Assembly (NCBI RefSeq): GCF_003058465.1
Contig: NZ_CP028901.1
Coordinates: forward strand, 682,001-746,000
From: Orrella marina
GTDB lineage: Bacteria > Pseudomonadota > Gammaproteobacteria > Burkholderiales > Burkholderiaceae_B
DNA: 64,000 nucleotides
Reading direction: 5' to 3'
Below are positions 34,534-43,254 of this stretch, one piece after another; the first letter of the stretch is position 1, and the number at the start of each line of letters is the position of its first letter. Made by a program: the position numbers and the translations under genes. The notes under the pieces are model-generated. The model was not told where the DNA came from. It searched no databases and saw only the letters and a list, made by a program, of their open reading frames with translations.

Positions 34534-36137
34534 TGCGTGCCTGGTTCTGGACAATTCTCCTTGTCACACTGGCCGTGTTTCTGGCGGTAGTGATCCACTC
34601 CTATCCCGGCAACGTACTGATCGTCGTCGGGCAGTGGCGGGTGCAAGTTTCGCTGGCGTTTGCCGCCTTACTCACGATTGGTGTGTTTGCAGCGGTATAT
34701 TTTCTGATTCGCCTGTTTGCGTGGCTCGTCCAGGTTCCTGAGCGCTATCGAGGCTGGAGAACAGGCCGCCAGGAAAAATTTGAACAGTCTCAGCTTGAGC
34801 TGGGCTGGGTGGCTCTACTGGAAGGAAGATATGCCCATGCCGAGAAAGTGCTCGGCCGACTGGCGGATAACTCTAAAGAGAGGCGTCGTACGGTTCTTGC
34901 TCAGCTCAGTGCTGCCCGTGCTGCACACGAACTAGGTGAGCGGACCCGGCGCGACGAACTGATCAGCAGAGCCCAGACCGGTGCGCGGTCGCTTGCAGCC
35001 GACAAGGCAATGAGTGTTGCTGTCGCGGTTGCGGCAGCGGATTTGTGGCTTCAGGACGGTCAGGCGAATCGGGCGATCGAGACCCTGACTGCGTCCCAGG
35101 CTGATCCGCAGAAGCATGTTCACACAATGCGCTTGTTACTGAGTGCATATCAGTCGCTCGGCCAGCACGACAAAGTGCTGGAGATTGCGCGGGAGTTGCT
35201 GCGAAAGGACGCGTTGACTGCGCAGCAGGCGCGTTCCTACGTCGAACGCAGTGCAGCGGCACTGCTGCGCCAGACTCAGGACAAAGTTCAATGGCAGGCA
35301 GTCTGGAAGTCACTGAAAGCACCAGAGCGTTTGTATCCGGAGGTTTCTCTGGCAGGTGCCGCGGGTCTGCAGGCCAGTGGTGAAGAAAAAGAGGCAACAC
35401 GCTTGCTCGAACAGGCGATCAAGGAGAGTTTTGATGGACGATTGCTCGCGGCGTACGCGCGAGCCAGTTCGGATCAGGTCAACCCGCGACTGCAAAAAGC
35501 AGAAAGCTGGCTGACCCAGCGTCCAGATGATCCGGATCTGCTGACAGCACTGGGCGCACTCTGTCTGGCGTCACAGATGTGGGGACAGGCGCAGCGTTAT
35601 CTTGAACAGGCGAGCCGCCTGCGCAGTGACGCACGTGTTCATGCATTGCTGGGCAGTCTTTACGATCGCATCGGAAAGCCACAGCAAGCGGCCAATCACT
35701 GGCGTCTTGCCACGGCGGTCAGTGCGGCACTGCCTGTGCTGGCGCAGGACGTGCATCTGCCGGCGGCAGACATTGCAGCCGACCCCAAGATTCACCATGT
35801 TGAAGGGTATGTGGAGCCCGTCGATGAAGATGGTGATCATGGACAGGATCATCCGACCGGCGATTCAATCGCAAGTGCCCAGGACTTCTATCCTCGCGCG
35901 TCGGGCTCTGTGGCATCCGGTTCAGGTGGCGTGATGAAATCGGCTGACCACTCAGGCGCAGCGCCATCTGATCGTGGAGAGCCTGCTGAACAGACCCGGA
36001 CGCAAGCCGCAGCGAGCCAGACTGTCGACGAATATCACGAGTTTTTTGATAGCGCACCGATCCCATATGACGGATCACCTGCGCTCGCCACAACTCGGTC
36101 AGAACTGGCTGAAGACGCCACTGACAAGAAGAAATGA
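34533..36137 (+). CDS. hemY: HemY family TPR membrane protein
   Basis: A 534-residue HemY. Two transmembrane helices near the N-terminus (about 5-25 and 40-65) are followed by the HemY_N block G-W-R-T-G-R-Q-E-K-F-E-Q-S-Q-L-E-L-G-W and an array of TPR-like helical repeats up to about residue 400. The last ~130 residues are acidic and low complexity (D-E-D-G-D-H-G-Q-D). HemY is linked genetically to the late part of the heme pathway in proteobacteria; it is not protoporphyrinogen oxidase. It is coupled to hemX by the TGATG overlap. Confidence 0.9.
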   Translation: MRAWFWTILLVTLAVFLAVVIHSYPGNVLIVVGQWRVQVSLAFAALLTIGVFAAVYFLIRLFAWLVQVPERYRGWRTGRQEKFEQSQLELGWVALLEGRYAHAEKVLGRLADNSKERRRTVLAQLSAARAAHELGERTRRDELISRAQTGARSLAADKAMSVAVAVAAADLWLQDGQANRAIETLTASQADPQKHVHTMRLLLSAYQSLGQHDKVLEIARELLRKDALTAQQARSYVERSAAALLRQTQDKVQWQAVWKSLKAPERLYPEVSLAGAAGLQASGEEKEATRLLEQAIKESFDGRLLAAYARASSDQVNPRLQKAESWLTQRPDDPDLLTALGALCLASQMWGQAQRYLEQASRLRSDARVHALLGSLYDRIGKPQQAANHWRLATAVSAALPVLAQDVHLPAADIAADPKIHHVEGYVEPVDEDGDHGQDHPTGDSIASAQDFYPRASGSVASGSGGVMKSADHSGAAPSDRGEPAEQTRTQAAASQTVDEYHEFFDSAPIPYDGSPALATTRSELAEDATDKKK

Positions 36138-36156
36138 ACCGCTGCTGACTGTGCCC

Positions 36157-36765
36157 ATGCTTGCCTTGTTTCCGCTTTCGCAACCGCTGTTTCCTGACGG
36201 CATTCTTGCACTCAGGGTCTTCGAGACGCGTTATCTGTCGCTAATTGATCAGTGTCAGCGTGATGATGTGCCGTTTGGAGTGGTCACTTTGCAGGATGGC
36301 TATGAGGTGCAGGTTGAAGGCGTGGACGAAACGCTCACTCATATCGGCTGTCTGGCACATATTGTTGAAGTCAGGGAATTGCAACCAGGGTTGCTGGCGG
36401 TGCATTGCGTCGGTGGCGACCGTTTCAGGGTGACTTCCGGTGAGCGGGATGGACAAGGTCTCTGGCATGCCGAGGTCCAGATGCTTGAGCCTGATCTTGC
36501 GACAGATATCCCGCCGGATCTGCAACCAATGGCAGATCGCCTTGGCGCGCTGATCGCCGACTCTCAGCGTCAGGGTATTGAAGATCGGCTACCCGTTACC
36601 CGGCCTTATCGACTGGATGAGTGCGGCTGGGTGGCTAACCAGTGGGCTCATCTGGTCAATCTGGGCATCGAGCAGAAGGTCAGTATCCTGGATGAGGATG
36701 ATCCCTTGAGGCGCCTGACGATCGTCAAAATGTTACTGGACCGTCCTGATCCGGACCTGACCTGA
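36157..36765 (+). CDS. LON peptidase substrate-binding domain protein
   Basis: A 202-residue protein consisting only of the Lon N-terminal (substrate-binding, PUA-like) domain. It starts with L-A-L-F-P-L-S-Q-P-L-F-P-D-G-I-L-x-L-R-V-F-E-x-R-Y-L, and the H-I-G-C-L-A-x-I block follows. No ATPase or protease domain is present. Stand-alone proteins of this type are widespread; their function is unknown, perhaps substrate recognition. The frame is open from 35974, but homology begins at ATG 36157, 19 bp after the hemY stop. Confidence 0.85.
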   Translation: MLALFPLSQPLFPDGILALRVFETRYLSLIDQCQRDDVPFGVVTLQDGYEVQVEGVDETLTHIGCLAHIVEVRELQPGLLAVHCVGGDRFRVTSGERDGQGLWHAEVQMLEPDLATDIPPDLQPMADRLGALIADSQRQGIEDRLPVTRPYRLDECGWVANQWAHLVNLGIEQKVSILDEDDPLRRLTIVKMLLDRPDPDLT

Positions 36766-36919
36766 CACCCGGACCGGGTACGACGTCGCATTCGATACCG
36801 GGTTCATTCCCGAACTCAAAGCCGGCGGTCCTGGCGAACAGATGGCGCCTGAAACAGATCTGCAACGTGTTTTAAATCCTTCGATACAAGTCCGTCGGAG
36901 CAAGGACAGTCAATCACAG

Positions 36920-36951
36920 ACTCAAACAGCCTGAATCGGGGCTGTTTGAGT
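36920..36951. terminator. Hairpin between convergent LON-domain and Bug genes
   Basis: actcaaacagcc (36920-36931) pairs perfectly with ggctgtttgagt (36940-36951) over an 8-nt loop. It lies between two convergent genes. T tracts are weak on both sides, so terminator function is plausible, not certain. Confidence 0.5.
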
Positions 36952-36978
36952 GCGATGCCAGCCTGTTGTCAGACGCAA

Positions 36979-38028
36979 TCAGTCGCGCCTTGCACCCGAT
37001 TCCTTGACGATCTGCCCCCATTTCTGCGCTTCGTCACGCGCATAGACAGCAAACTCTTCGGGAGTCGACCCAACCGGCTCAGCACCCATCTTGAGATAGG
37101 AGTCGATCACTTTCGGGTTTTTCAGGGCCTCCTGGGCTGCTGCTGCGAGCTTGTTGACGATGGCTGGCGGTGTGCCTTTCGGGGCCCAGTAACCGTACCA
37201 GGTTGCCATGTTAAAGCCAGGGTAGCCACTTTCAGCGATGGTGGGCAGCTCCGGACGAGCTTGCGCACGGTTGGCGGTTGTCACGGCAATCGCACGCAAT
37301 TTGCCGGAGTTGATCAACGGTGTGGCCGATGGCATTGAGTCAAACATCAAGTCGATCTGACCTCCCGCCAGGTCCTGCAGTGCCGGTGCGCTTCCCTTGT
37401 AGGGGATGTGCTGCATGTCGATGCCGGCTGCGCGCTTGAATGACTCGCCTGAGAGGTGCTGAGCCGAGGCGTTGCCGGCCGAGCCGAAGTTCAATCCACC
37501 GGGCCTGGATTGGGCGAGTTTGACCAGGTCTTCGACGGAGTGAATGGGTGACGATTCCGGTACAACCAGTACCAGTGGAACCTGCGCCAGCTGGGTGATG
37601 GGGACGAAGTCTTCGAGTGCGTCGAATGTCATTTTGTCGTAGACGCTTGGGTTGATGACATGGATTGATGCGTTCGCCAGGAATGTATAGCCATTTGGAC
37701 TGGCCTTGGCGACGGCGTCCGCGCCAATCATGCCGCTTGCGCCAGCGCGATTGTCTGGTACAACCGGCTGACCTAACACCGAGCCCATCTCGGCCGCGAC
37801 CACGCGGGCGGTGAGATCAGTGGGGCCACCTGGTGGATAGGGGATGATCATTTGCACCGGGCGATCAGGGTAGGCCGACGTGTCAGCGTGCGCCACCGGT
37901 GTAGCGAGCAGTGTGAGTGCCAGTGCCATGGCGCTTGTGGCACCGGCAGTACATGTCAACAGACGGGCGGGCATGGATTTCAGGATGGTCGGCCGCAATG
38001 AGAGTCGGTTCCGGGTTTTGTGTGTCAT
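36979..38028 (-). CDS. Tripartite tricarboxylate transporter receptor (Bug family)
   Basis: A 349-residue periplasmic solute-binding protein of the Bug/TctC family, hugely expanded in Bordetella and relatives. An N-terminal signal peptide of about 49 residues ends V-A-H-A-D. The mature protein begins Y-P-D-R-P-V-x-M-I-I-P-Y-P-P-G-G-P-T-D, and the N-R-A-G-A-S-G block that binds carboxylate is intact. Many Bug genes, like this one, lack adjacent TctA/TctB membrane subunits. The start at 38028 has an aggag ribosome site and overlaps the upstream stop (ATGA). It is the last gene of a three-gene operon with a CoA transferase and a reductase. Confidence 0.93.
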   Translation of the reverse strand: MTHKTRNRLSLRPTILKSMPARLLTCTAGATSAMALALTLLATPVAHADTSAYPDRPVQMIIPYPPGGPTDLTARVVAAEMGSVLGQPVVPDNRAGASGMIGADAVAKASPNGYTFLANASIHVINPSVYDKMTFDALEDFVPITQLAQVPLVLVVPESSPIHSVEDLVKLAQSRPGGLNFGSAGNASAQHLSGESFKRAAGIDMQHIPYKGSAPALQDLAGGQIDLMFDSMPSATPLINSGKLRAIAVTTANRAQARPELPTIAESGYPGFNMATWYGYWAPKGTPPAIVNKLAAAAQEALKNPKVIDSYLKMGAEPVGSTPEEFAVYARDEAQKWGQIVKESGARRD

Positions 38029-39041
38029 GGTGTGTCTCCTTTCAGTTCGAGTGCGACTTTGCCGGTGATCCGGCGCGAGCCCAGGTCGTCCAGTGCCTGG
38101 CACAGTCCTTCCATGGGGTATGTCTTGACGATCTCAGGCCGGATCTTGCCCCGTAACGCCATTTGTTGCAGGGTTCGCATCATCTCGCGCATCGGCGTCT
38201 CGTAGCGCAGTCGTTCGTCGCGCGGGGTCCAGCCAATGTACTGGCCGTAAAAGAACCCATGCAGTGTGAGGTTCTTGACCAGCATGATGTTCTGGGGAAG
38301 TCGGGGAGGGCGACCTGCCGCGAAACCGATGCTCAGAATCTGCGCACCCTGTGCGGCGGCCTTGAAGGCAGTTTCCATGAGTTCCGCACCCACCGGATCA
38401 AAGATGATACTGGCACCGCCGCTGCCGCTACAGGCCTTGATGTTTGATACCAGTTCGTCGTCAGGTGCAAATGCGTAGTGGGCTCCATGGTCCTGTGCAA
38501 CTTTACGTTTGTCCTGCGAGCTTGCGACTGCGATGACCGTGGCACCAAGCGCGCTGGCAATTTCGACCGCAGCCAGTCCGACGCCTGAGCCCGCACCGAG
38601 TATCAACACGGTGTCCGCTGGCGTCATGCGCGCTTTCCACACCAGCGCGGTGTAGGCGGTACCGTAGGAAAGCGGCAAGGGCAGCGCTTCGCGCATGCCA
38701 AGGCCGTCGAGCACGCGATAGACGGTGTGGGTTGGCAGATTGATTTGCTGGGCATACCCGCCCCAGCGTGTCATCGCCAACACCTTGTCACCTGGTTTGA
38801 ATGCGGTGACATCTGCTGCGCAAGCCACGATCTCCCCATACACTTCTGTTCCCGGCGAAAAAGGCAGCGGCGGACTGGACTGGTACGAGCCGCGAATCAG
38901 CAGTTCGGTTGCATGACTCACGCTGGCGGCGTCGACCCTTATCGAAACCTGACCAGAGTCAGGTGATGGGGGAGGGTCGATTTCCTTCACCTGGGCAACC
39001 TCTCGAGGATCCCCGAATCGTTCGCAGACAATGGCTTTCAT
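38025..39041 (-). CDS. Zinc-independent alcohol dehydrogenase / quinone oxidoreductase family protein (MDR)
   Basis: A 338-residue medium-chain reductase of the quinone-oxidoreductase branch, without the catalytic zinc ligands. The N-terminal GroES-like domain is followed by a Rossmann motif V-L-I-L-G-A-G-S-G-V-G-L-A-A near residue 150, and a late V-G-A-E-L-M-E block. It probably carries out NAD(P)H-dependent reduction of an enoyl or quinone substrate. It overlaps both neighbours by ATGA junctions, so it is co-translated with the CoA transferase upstream and the Bug receptor downstream. Confidence 0.88.
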   Translation of the reverse strand: MKAIVCERFGDPREVAQVKEIDPPPSPDSGQVSIRVDAASVSHATELLIRGSYQSSPPLPFSPGTEVYGEIVACAADVTAFKPGDKVLAMTRWGGYAQQINLPTHTVYRVLDGLGMREALPLPLSYGTAYTALVWKARMTPADTVLILGAGSGVGLAAVEIASALGATVIAVASSQDKRKVAQDHGAHYAFAPDDELVSNIKACSGSGGASIIFDPVGAELMETAFKAAAQGAQILSIGFAAGRPPRLPQNIMLVKNLTLHGFFYGQYIGWTPRDERLRYETPMREMMRTLQQMALRGKIRPEIVKTYPMEGLCQALDDLGSRRITGKVALELKGDTP

Positions 39042-40225
39042 GATTGTGCTCCAACTTCGTTTGCCTGGGTCAGAACGCCTGACCGTATCAGTTCTTGTAT
39101 ACGTGTTTCGTCAACATCCAGATCGCGTAACACCTCGATGGTGTGCTCTCCAATGACCGGGGCTGTGCTCAGTTCATGTCGAAACGCAGCGACCGGACTG
39201 CTCATCATCTGCACAGAATTCAGTCCTGCAACGGTGTGCGTTTGAAACGGATCCAGATGTGCCACCTGAGGGTGCTGCATCAGATCGTCATAATCGCGCA
39301 GGATGGCATGCAGCACTTCGTGTTCTCGCAGGCGGTTGACCCAGACTTGTGTCGGGGCCTGCTGCAGTACCTGGTTGATGAGTTCGTCCAGCACTTCTCG
39401 ATTGCGCATGCGCGCGGGATTGTCGATAAATCTCGGATCACTGAGCCAGGCGGTTGTGTCAAGCGCTCGACAGAGCTTCTCGAACTGCGGGTTGTTCAGG
39501 GTGACGATGGTCAACTGGCCATCAGCGGTGCGAAAGACTCCATTGGGTGCACTGACGGCACCGACCGGGCGAGGGCCAGCCAACGCATGTTCGATCAGAT
39601 TCATGCCTTGAAACGCCAGACAGGCTTCGAAGAGGTTGAGTTCGACGTGTGTTCCTTGTCCTGTGGCAAGCCGCTGGTACAGCGCCGCAGACAGCGCCTG
39701 CGCCGCGTACATGCCTGTGACCGCGTCTACCATCAGCATGCCCACGCGCCTCGGTGTTCCATCTGGCGTGCGGTTCATGTACATCAAACCAGAATCAGCC
39801 TGCATGACTGAATCCGTGGCTGGCATGTCGGCCGCCGGGCCATCGGGTCCGTAGCCGCTGATCGAGACGCTGACCAGATCCGGCTGGTCGGCGCACAGCG
39901 TGTCATGATCTATGCCAAGTCGCTGGGCGACGCCGGGCCGGAAATTCTGGATCACGACCTGGCACGACCGGATCATGTCTCTCAGGAGAGTGCGCCCCTC
40001 GGGATGCTTGGCATCCAGGGCCACACCGCGCTTGCCCTGGTTGTATTGCAGGGACAGCCCGCTGTGATCGCCATGGGTGACCCCGACAAACCGTCCCCAG
40101 TCTCCCGAGGGTGGTTCCACCTTGATGACCTGTGCTCCCTGTGAAGCCATGATCTGTGCGCAATAGGGGCCGGCAATGCCTTGGCTGATGTCGAGGATGC
40201 GGATGCCTGACCAGGGTTTGATCAT
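39038..40225 (-). CDS. CaiB/BaiF family CoA transferase
   Basis: A 395-residue class III CoA transferase, the usual length. It moves CoA between acyl groups through an aspartyl-CoA thioester. Family blocks are R-I-L-D-I-S-Q-G-I-A-G-P-Y-C-A-Q, V-I-K-V-E-P-P-x-G-D, N-F-R-P-G-V-A-x-R-L-G and the G-Y-G-P-D-G-P segment; the catalytic Asp lies in M-Q-A-D-S-G. It is the first gene of the operon with the MDR enzyme and the Bug receptor, suggesting uptake and CoA-activation of a carboxylic acid (inference). Its promoter lies in the divergent region shared with the LysR gene. Confidence 0.92.
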   Translation of the reverse strand: MIKPWSGIRILDISQGIAGPYCAQIMASQGAQVIKVEPPSGDWGRFVGVTHGDHSGLSLQYNQGKRGVALDAKHPEGRTLLRDMIRSCQVVIQNFRPGVAQRLGIDHDTLCADQPDLVSVSISGYGPDGPAADMPATDSVMQADSGLMYMNRTPDGTPRRVGMLMVDAVTGMYAAQALSAALYQRLATGQGTHVELNLFEACLAFQGMNLIEHALAGPRPVGAVSAPNGVFRTADGQLTIVTLNNPQFEKLCRALDTTAWLSDPRFIDNPARMRNREVLDELINQVLQQAPTQVWVNRLREHEVLHAILRDYDDLMQHPQVAHLDPFQTHTVAGLNSVQMMSSPVAAFRHELSTAPVIGEHTIEVLRDLDVDETRIQELIRSGVLTQANEVGAQS

Positions 40226-40328
40226 GCTGTCTCCTTTTTTTCTGGATGTTTCAGGTCAGATTGTTGTCATGCCTGTGTGTCATGCATTTATGCTAGTAGG
40301 TAGAACTTCATGTGACAATCATCTAAAT

Positions 40329-40346
40329 TTTGACAGTACTGTCAAA
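40329..40346. promoter_or_regulatory. 18-bp palindrome between CoA-transferase operon and LysR gene
   Basis: TTTGACAGTACTGTCAAA is a perfect palindrome in the 194-bp divergent intergenic region. It lies 73 bp from the LysR start and 103 bp from the CoA-transferase start. It may be an operator for the LysR protein or another regulator. Confidence 0.5.
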
Positions 40347-40419
40347 CGATATTTGCCAATAGGTTTGAACTCTCTGATCAAAGCCTGAATTCAGACCGAA
40401 TCCGGATCGAAACCTAACC

Positions 40420-41373
40420 ATGAAACTAGAAAATCAAGTTGACTGGGAAAAACTCAAACTCTTTGCCCTGACCGTGGAGTGCGGCTCCATGGCTGAAGCC
40501 GCCAGACGTGCGCGCATGACAAGGGCAAATGTCTCGCATCAGCTCAGAGCACTCGAAACATCGCTGGGTTCACAGCTGTTACGTAGAACCACGCGCAAGC
40601 GGGATCTGACCCAGGCTGGCAAGATTCTGTACGAGCATGTTCGCCGGATGATGCAGGAGTCGGTTGCTGCTGTGACGGCAATCGAGGAGTTGGGGCGTAT
40701 CGTGCGAGGCGACGTCCGGATCCGCTTGCCGACTGGGCTGGGTCATCTGTATCTCACGCCTCTGTTGCTGGATTTTGTACGACAGCATCCTGCAATCACG
40801 CTGCGAGTGAACATCAACGATCACCTGGGGGATTTGATTTCAGCCGAAGTGGACGTGGCGCTCAAGATCGCGACAGACATGGACCAGACCGATGTCGTCA
40901 GCCGAGTCGGACCTGTTCACTGGTGTCTGTGCGCAAGCCCAGACTATCTGCGAGAGACCACTGCGCTACTTCGGCCCGACGACCTGGTGCAACACGCCGT
41001 GATCACTCCGGCCGCGGTTGGAAGAAGCTTCGCAATGGAGCTCAATCGCGCTGGACAATGCGTGTCGATTCCGATCACCCCGCGGCTCCAGTCGGGGGAC
41101 TACCCGTTTCTAGTCCAGGCTGTCCTTGCAGGCATGGGAGTCGCCATGCTGCCTCGCTATGCCGTCTGGCGGCAATTGCGCGATGGCGACCTGGTCGAGG
41201 TGTTGCCGGAGTACACAGCTCGCGGGGCGGGTGATTCGCTATTCGTGATGGCATCAGGTGGACGTTATCCCAGTCTGGCCGCACAGACACTGGTCGAATT
41301 CATGGTGCGACATATCATCGAGAAGATGCAGGACTGGTACCCGGGGATGGCTGTACTGCCAGAGAAGAACTGA
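40420..41373 (+). CDS. LysR family transcriptional regulator
   Basis: A 317-residue LysR-type regulator. The N-terminal winged helix-turn-helix contains L-F-A-L-T-V-E-C-G-S-M-A-E-A-A-R-R-A-R-M and L-L-R-R-T-T-R-K-R-D-L-T. The C-terminal periplasmic-binding-protein-like effector domain has the D-V-A-L-K-I block and V-L-A-G-M-G-V-A-M-L-P-R-Y. It diverges from the CoA-transferase/MDR/Bug operon, the classic arrangement for a LysR activator of a catabolic operon; the effector is probably a carboxylate or its CoA ester (inference). ATG 40420 is supported by family length. Confidence 0.92.
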   Translation: MKLENQVDWEKLKLFALTVECGSMAEAARRARMTRANVSHQLRALETSLGSQLLRRTTRKRDLTQAGKILYEHVRRMMQESVAAVTAIEELGRIVRGDVRIRLPTGLGHLYLTPLLLDFVRQHPAITLRVNINDHLGDLISAEVDVALKIATDMDQTDVVSRVGPVHWCLCASPDYLRETTALLRPDDLVQHAVITPAAVGRSFAMELNRAGQCVSIPITPRLQSGDYPFLVQAVLAGMGVAMLPRYAVWRQLRDGDLVEVLPEYTARGAGDSLFVMASGGRYPSLAAQTLVEFMVRHIIEKMQDWYPGMAVLPEKN

Positions 41374-41424
41374 CCATATTTGTTGTCAGTAAAGATCGAC
41401 AGACACCCTCAGGACCAGGCTTAA

Positions 41425-41862
41425 TCAGAGAATCCAGGGTATGAACCGACGCTTGCCGACCATGTAGATCTGATAGGCCTCATGTGTGTCGAGCAAGTAT
41501 TGTTCCTCCATGCGGGCTTTGCCCCACAGGACTGCTAGCAGAATCACCCACGCGATCCAGGCCAGAGGGTGGCCAATGACCGTAACACACGCCAGAGCGA
41601 ACAAAAGCACGCTGGTGTACATCGGATGACGAATCCATCGGTAAGGACCGGCGGTGACAAGTTCGCTTCCAGGCTTGGGATCTGGTGTGATGTTGAAGTT
41701 ACCAGGGCGATTGACTGTAACAGCCCAGACACCCATGACAACCGCCCCGGCCAGCAAGACAATAGGGGTCGCTTGCGTCAGAGACGCAAAATCCTGTCGG
41801 ACTGCCCACACAGCGAGTAGTACCAGAATGCCAAACTGCATTATGACGAGCAGGTAACCCAT
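41425..41862 (-). CDS. Isoprenylcysteine carboxyl methyltransferase family membrane protein
   Basis: A 145-residue membrane protein of the ICMT/PEMT-like superfamily. It has four to five hydrophobic segments. The diagnostic R-H-P-M-Y block follows G-P-Y-R-W-I near residue 77, and the H-E-A-Y-x-x-Y motif with final K-R-R-F-I-P-W follows. Eukaryotic members methylate prenylated cysteine with SAM; the substrate of bacterial members is not known. It is convergent to the LysR gene and stands alone. Confidence 0.85.
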   Translation of the reverse strand: MGYLLVIMQFGILVLLAVWAVRQDFASLTQATPIVLLAGAVVMGVWAVTVNRPGNFNITPDPKPGSELVTAGPYRWIRHPMYTSVLLFALACVTVIGHPLAWIAWVILLAVLWGKARMEEQYLLDTHEAYQIYMVGKRRFIPWIL

Positions 41863-42075
41863 GGTCAGTCCCTCCTTGCAGTTAAGGTCCCTTCAGTGTG
41901 ATCGACTTGGTAGCCAATGTAAAGTGACTGCACTGCATCAACCGCAAGGAGGGGTGAGCGTGTCCGGCCGAAGATGGTACCGCAAGAAGCACGCAGATTG
42001 AACCGGCCTGTTTGCGATGATCGTGCTTGCCCGAGCAGGGTCAGGGCTGTTCCGACCTTGAGTGCTCTCTATAGA

Positions 42076-42143
42076 AACAGGCAGGCCCGGACATCTGGTC
42101 CGGGCCTGCCTGTTGAGCCTGTTGAGCCTGTTGAGGCTGTTGG
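42076..42143. repeat. Long hairpin followed by 9-bp tandem repeats
   Basis: aacaggcaggcccgga (42076-42091) pairs perfectly with tccgggcctgcctgtt (42099-42114) over a 7-nt loop. The 3' arm runs into 9-bp repeats tgttgagcc (42111-42119, 42120-42128, one mismatch 42129-42137, then partial). There is no T tract. The intergenic region 41863-42201 contains nothing else that I recognise. Confidence 0.8.
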
Positions 42144-42201
42144 TCGAGTTGACAGTGATCTGGCGGGTACCGATCAACTCAGGCGTCTCAGATAGAGACG
42201 A

Positions 42202-42741
42202 TTACTGTTCGTTGCTTTTTTGGTAGTTTGCAATCCCGTCAGTGATTTCCTTTCTGGCTGATTCGGCACCTTCCCAGCCCGTGACTTTGACCCACTTGCC
42301 TTCCTCGAGATCCTTGTAGTGCTCGAAGAAGTGAGCAATGGTCTTCAGGCGCATCGGGTTGATGTCCTCAGGCTTTTGCCAGTGGCTGTAGATCGACAGA
42401 ACCTTGTTGATCGGGACAGCAAGCACTTTGCCATCTTCACCGGCTTCGTCGGTCATCTTGAGAATACCCAGTGCACGGCACGGAACCACAACGCCAGGCA
42501 GCAGAGGGAAGGGCGTGATCACCAGCACATCAACGGGGTCACCGTCGCCACTGATGGTCTGTGGAACGTAACCGTAGTTGGTCGGATACTGCATGGCGGT
42601 GCTCATGAAGCGATCCACGAAGATGGCATCCGTATCTTTGTCCACCTCATATTTGATCGGATCGGCGTTCATCGGGATTTCGATGATGACATTGAAGACT
42701 TCAGGTGCTTTGTCACCGGGGCTGACTTTGTTGAATGACAT
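42202..42741 (-). CDS. ppa: Inorganic pyrophosphatase
   Basis: A 179-residue soluble family I pyrophosphatase, typical bacterial length. It hydrolyses inorganic pyrophosphate to two phosphates with Mg2+ and so drives biosynthetic reactions. The signature D-G-D-P-V-D-V-L-V lies near residue 67, and the N-terminal [12 protein letters not shown] and Y-P-T-N-Y-G-Y-V-P blocks are intact. It stands alone and diverges from the FAH-family gene across a 520-bp gap. Confidence 0.96.
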   Translation of the reverse strand: MSFNKVSPGDKAPEVFNVIIEIPMNADPIKYEVDKDTDAIFVDRFMSTAMQYPTNYGYVPQTISGDGDPVDVLVITPFPLLPGVVVPCRALGILKMTDEAGEDGKVLAVPINKVLSIYSHWQKPEDINPMRLKTIAHFFEHYKDLEEGKWVKVTGWEGAESARKEITDGIANYQKSNEQ

Positions 42742-43249
42742 ATTGAATAGACCACCAGATGGTTGATAAATGTGTAAAGCAGAAACGATTCTTTGAAATT
42801 GTACGACTCAACTTGCACGCCAGGCGAGCAATGCCGAACTTGACGCAACGGCGCGATCGACCGACTATAAAGGAACTGCCCGGTTCAGTCGCATTTGGTG
42901 CGCATGCAAAATGAATGCAACCGGTTGAACGCAACCGTACTCAGGTTAAGAAAAAGTTAGATAAAATTGTTCGTGAATTTTAACGCCCACAGCCTTTGGT
43001 GTCAGTAGCGATATGGTTGCGACTGAATGAATGCTGCATCTACCGTGGTGTGAGATGTGGGCTCGTAATGCTATATATCGGTGTATATCCAAGAGAGGGC
43101 GCCACTGCAACGAAAATTGTGTGCTGGACAAGCTTTGACGATCACCCGCCAAGCGGTTCCCTCCGATAGAATGCAGTGCAATAAAATTTTCGACTGTGTC
43201 GTGGTGGGATGCCTGTGACGGTTGGTGAGACGGGCTACCTGTTTTTTGA
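42742..43249. other. Divergent intergenic region ppa / FAH-family gene
   Basis: No gene was recognised. It is AT-richer around 42945-42985 and should hold both promoters. I could not place them with confidence. Confidence 0.4.
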
Positions 43250-43254
43250 AAGGA

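Noticed and set aside
42941..43250. Small frames in the ppa/FAH divergent gap
   Set aside because: Minus-strand frames here lack ribosome sites and look like random AT-richer DNA.
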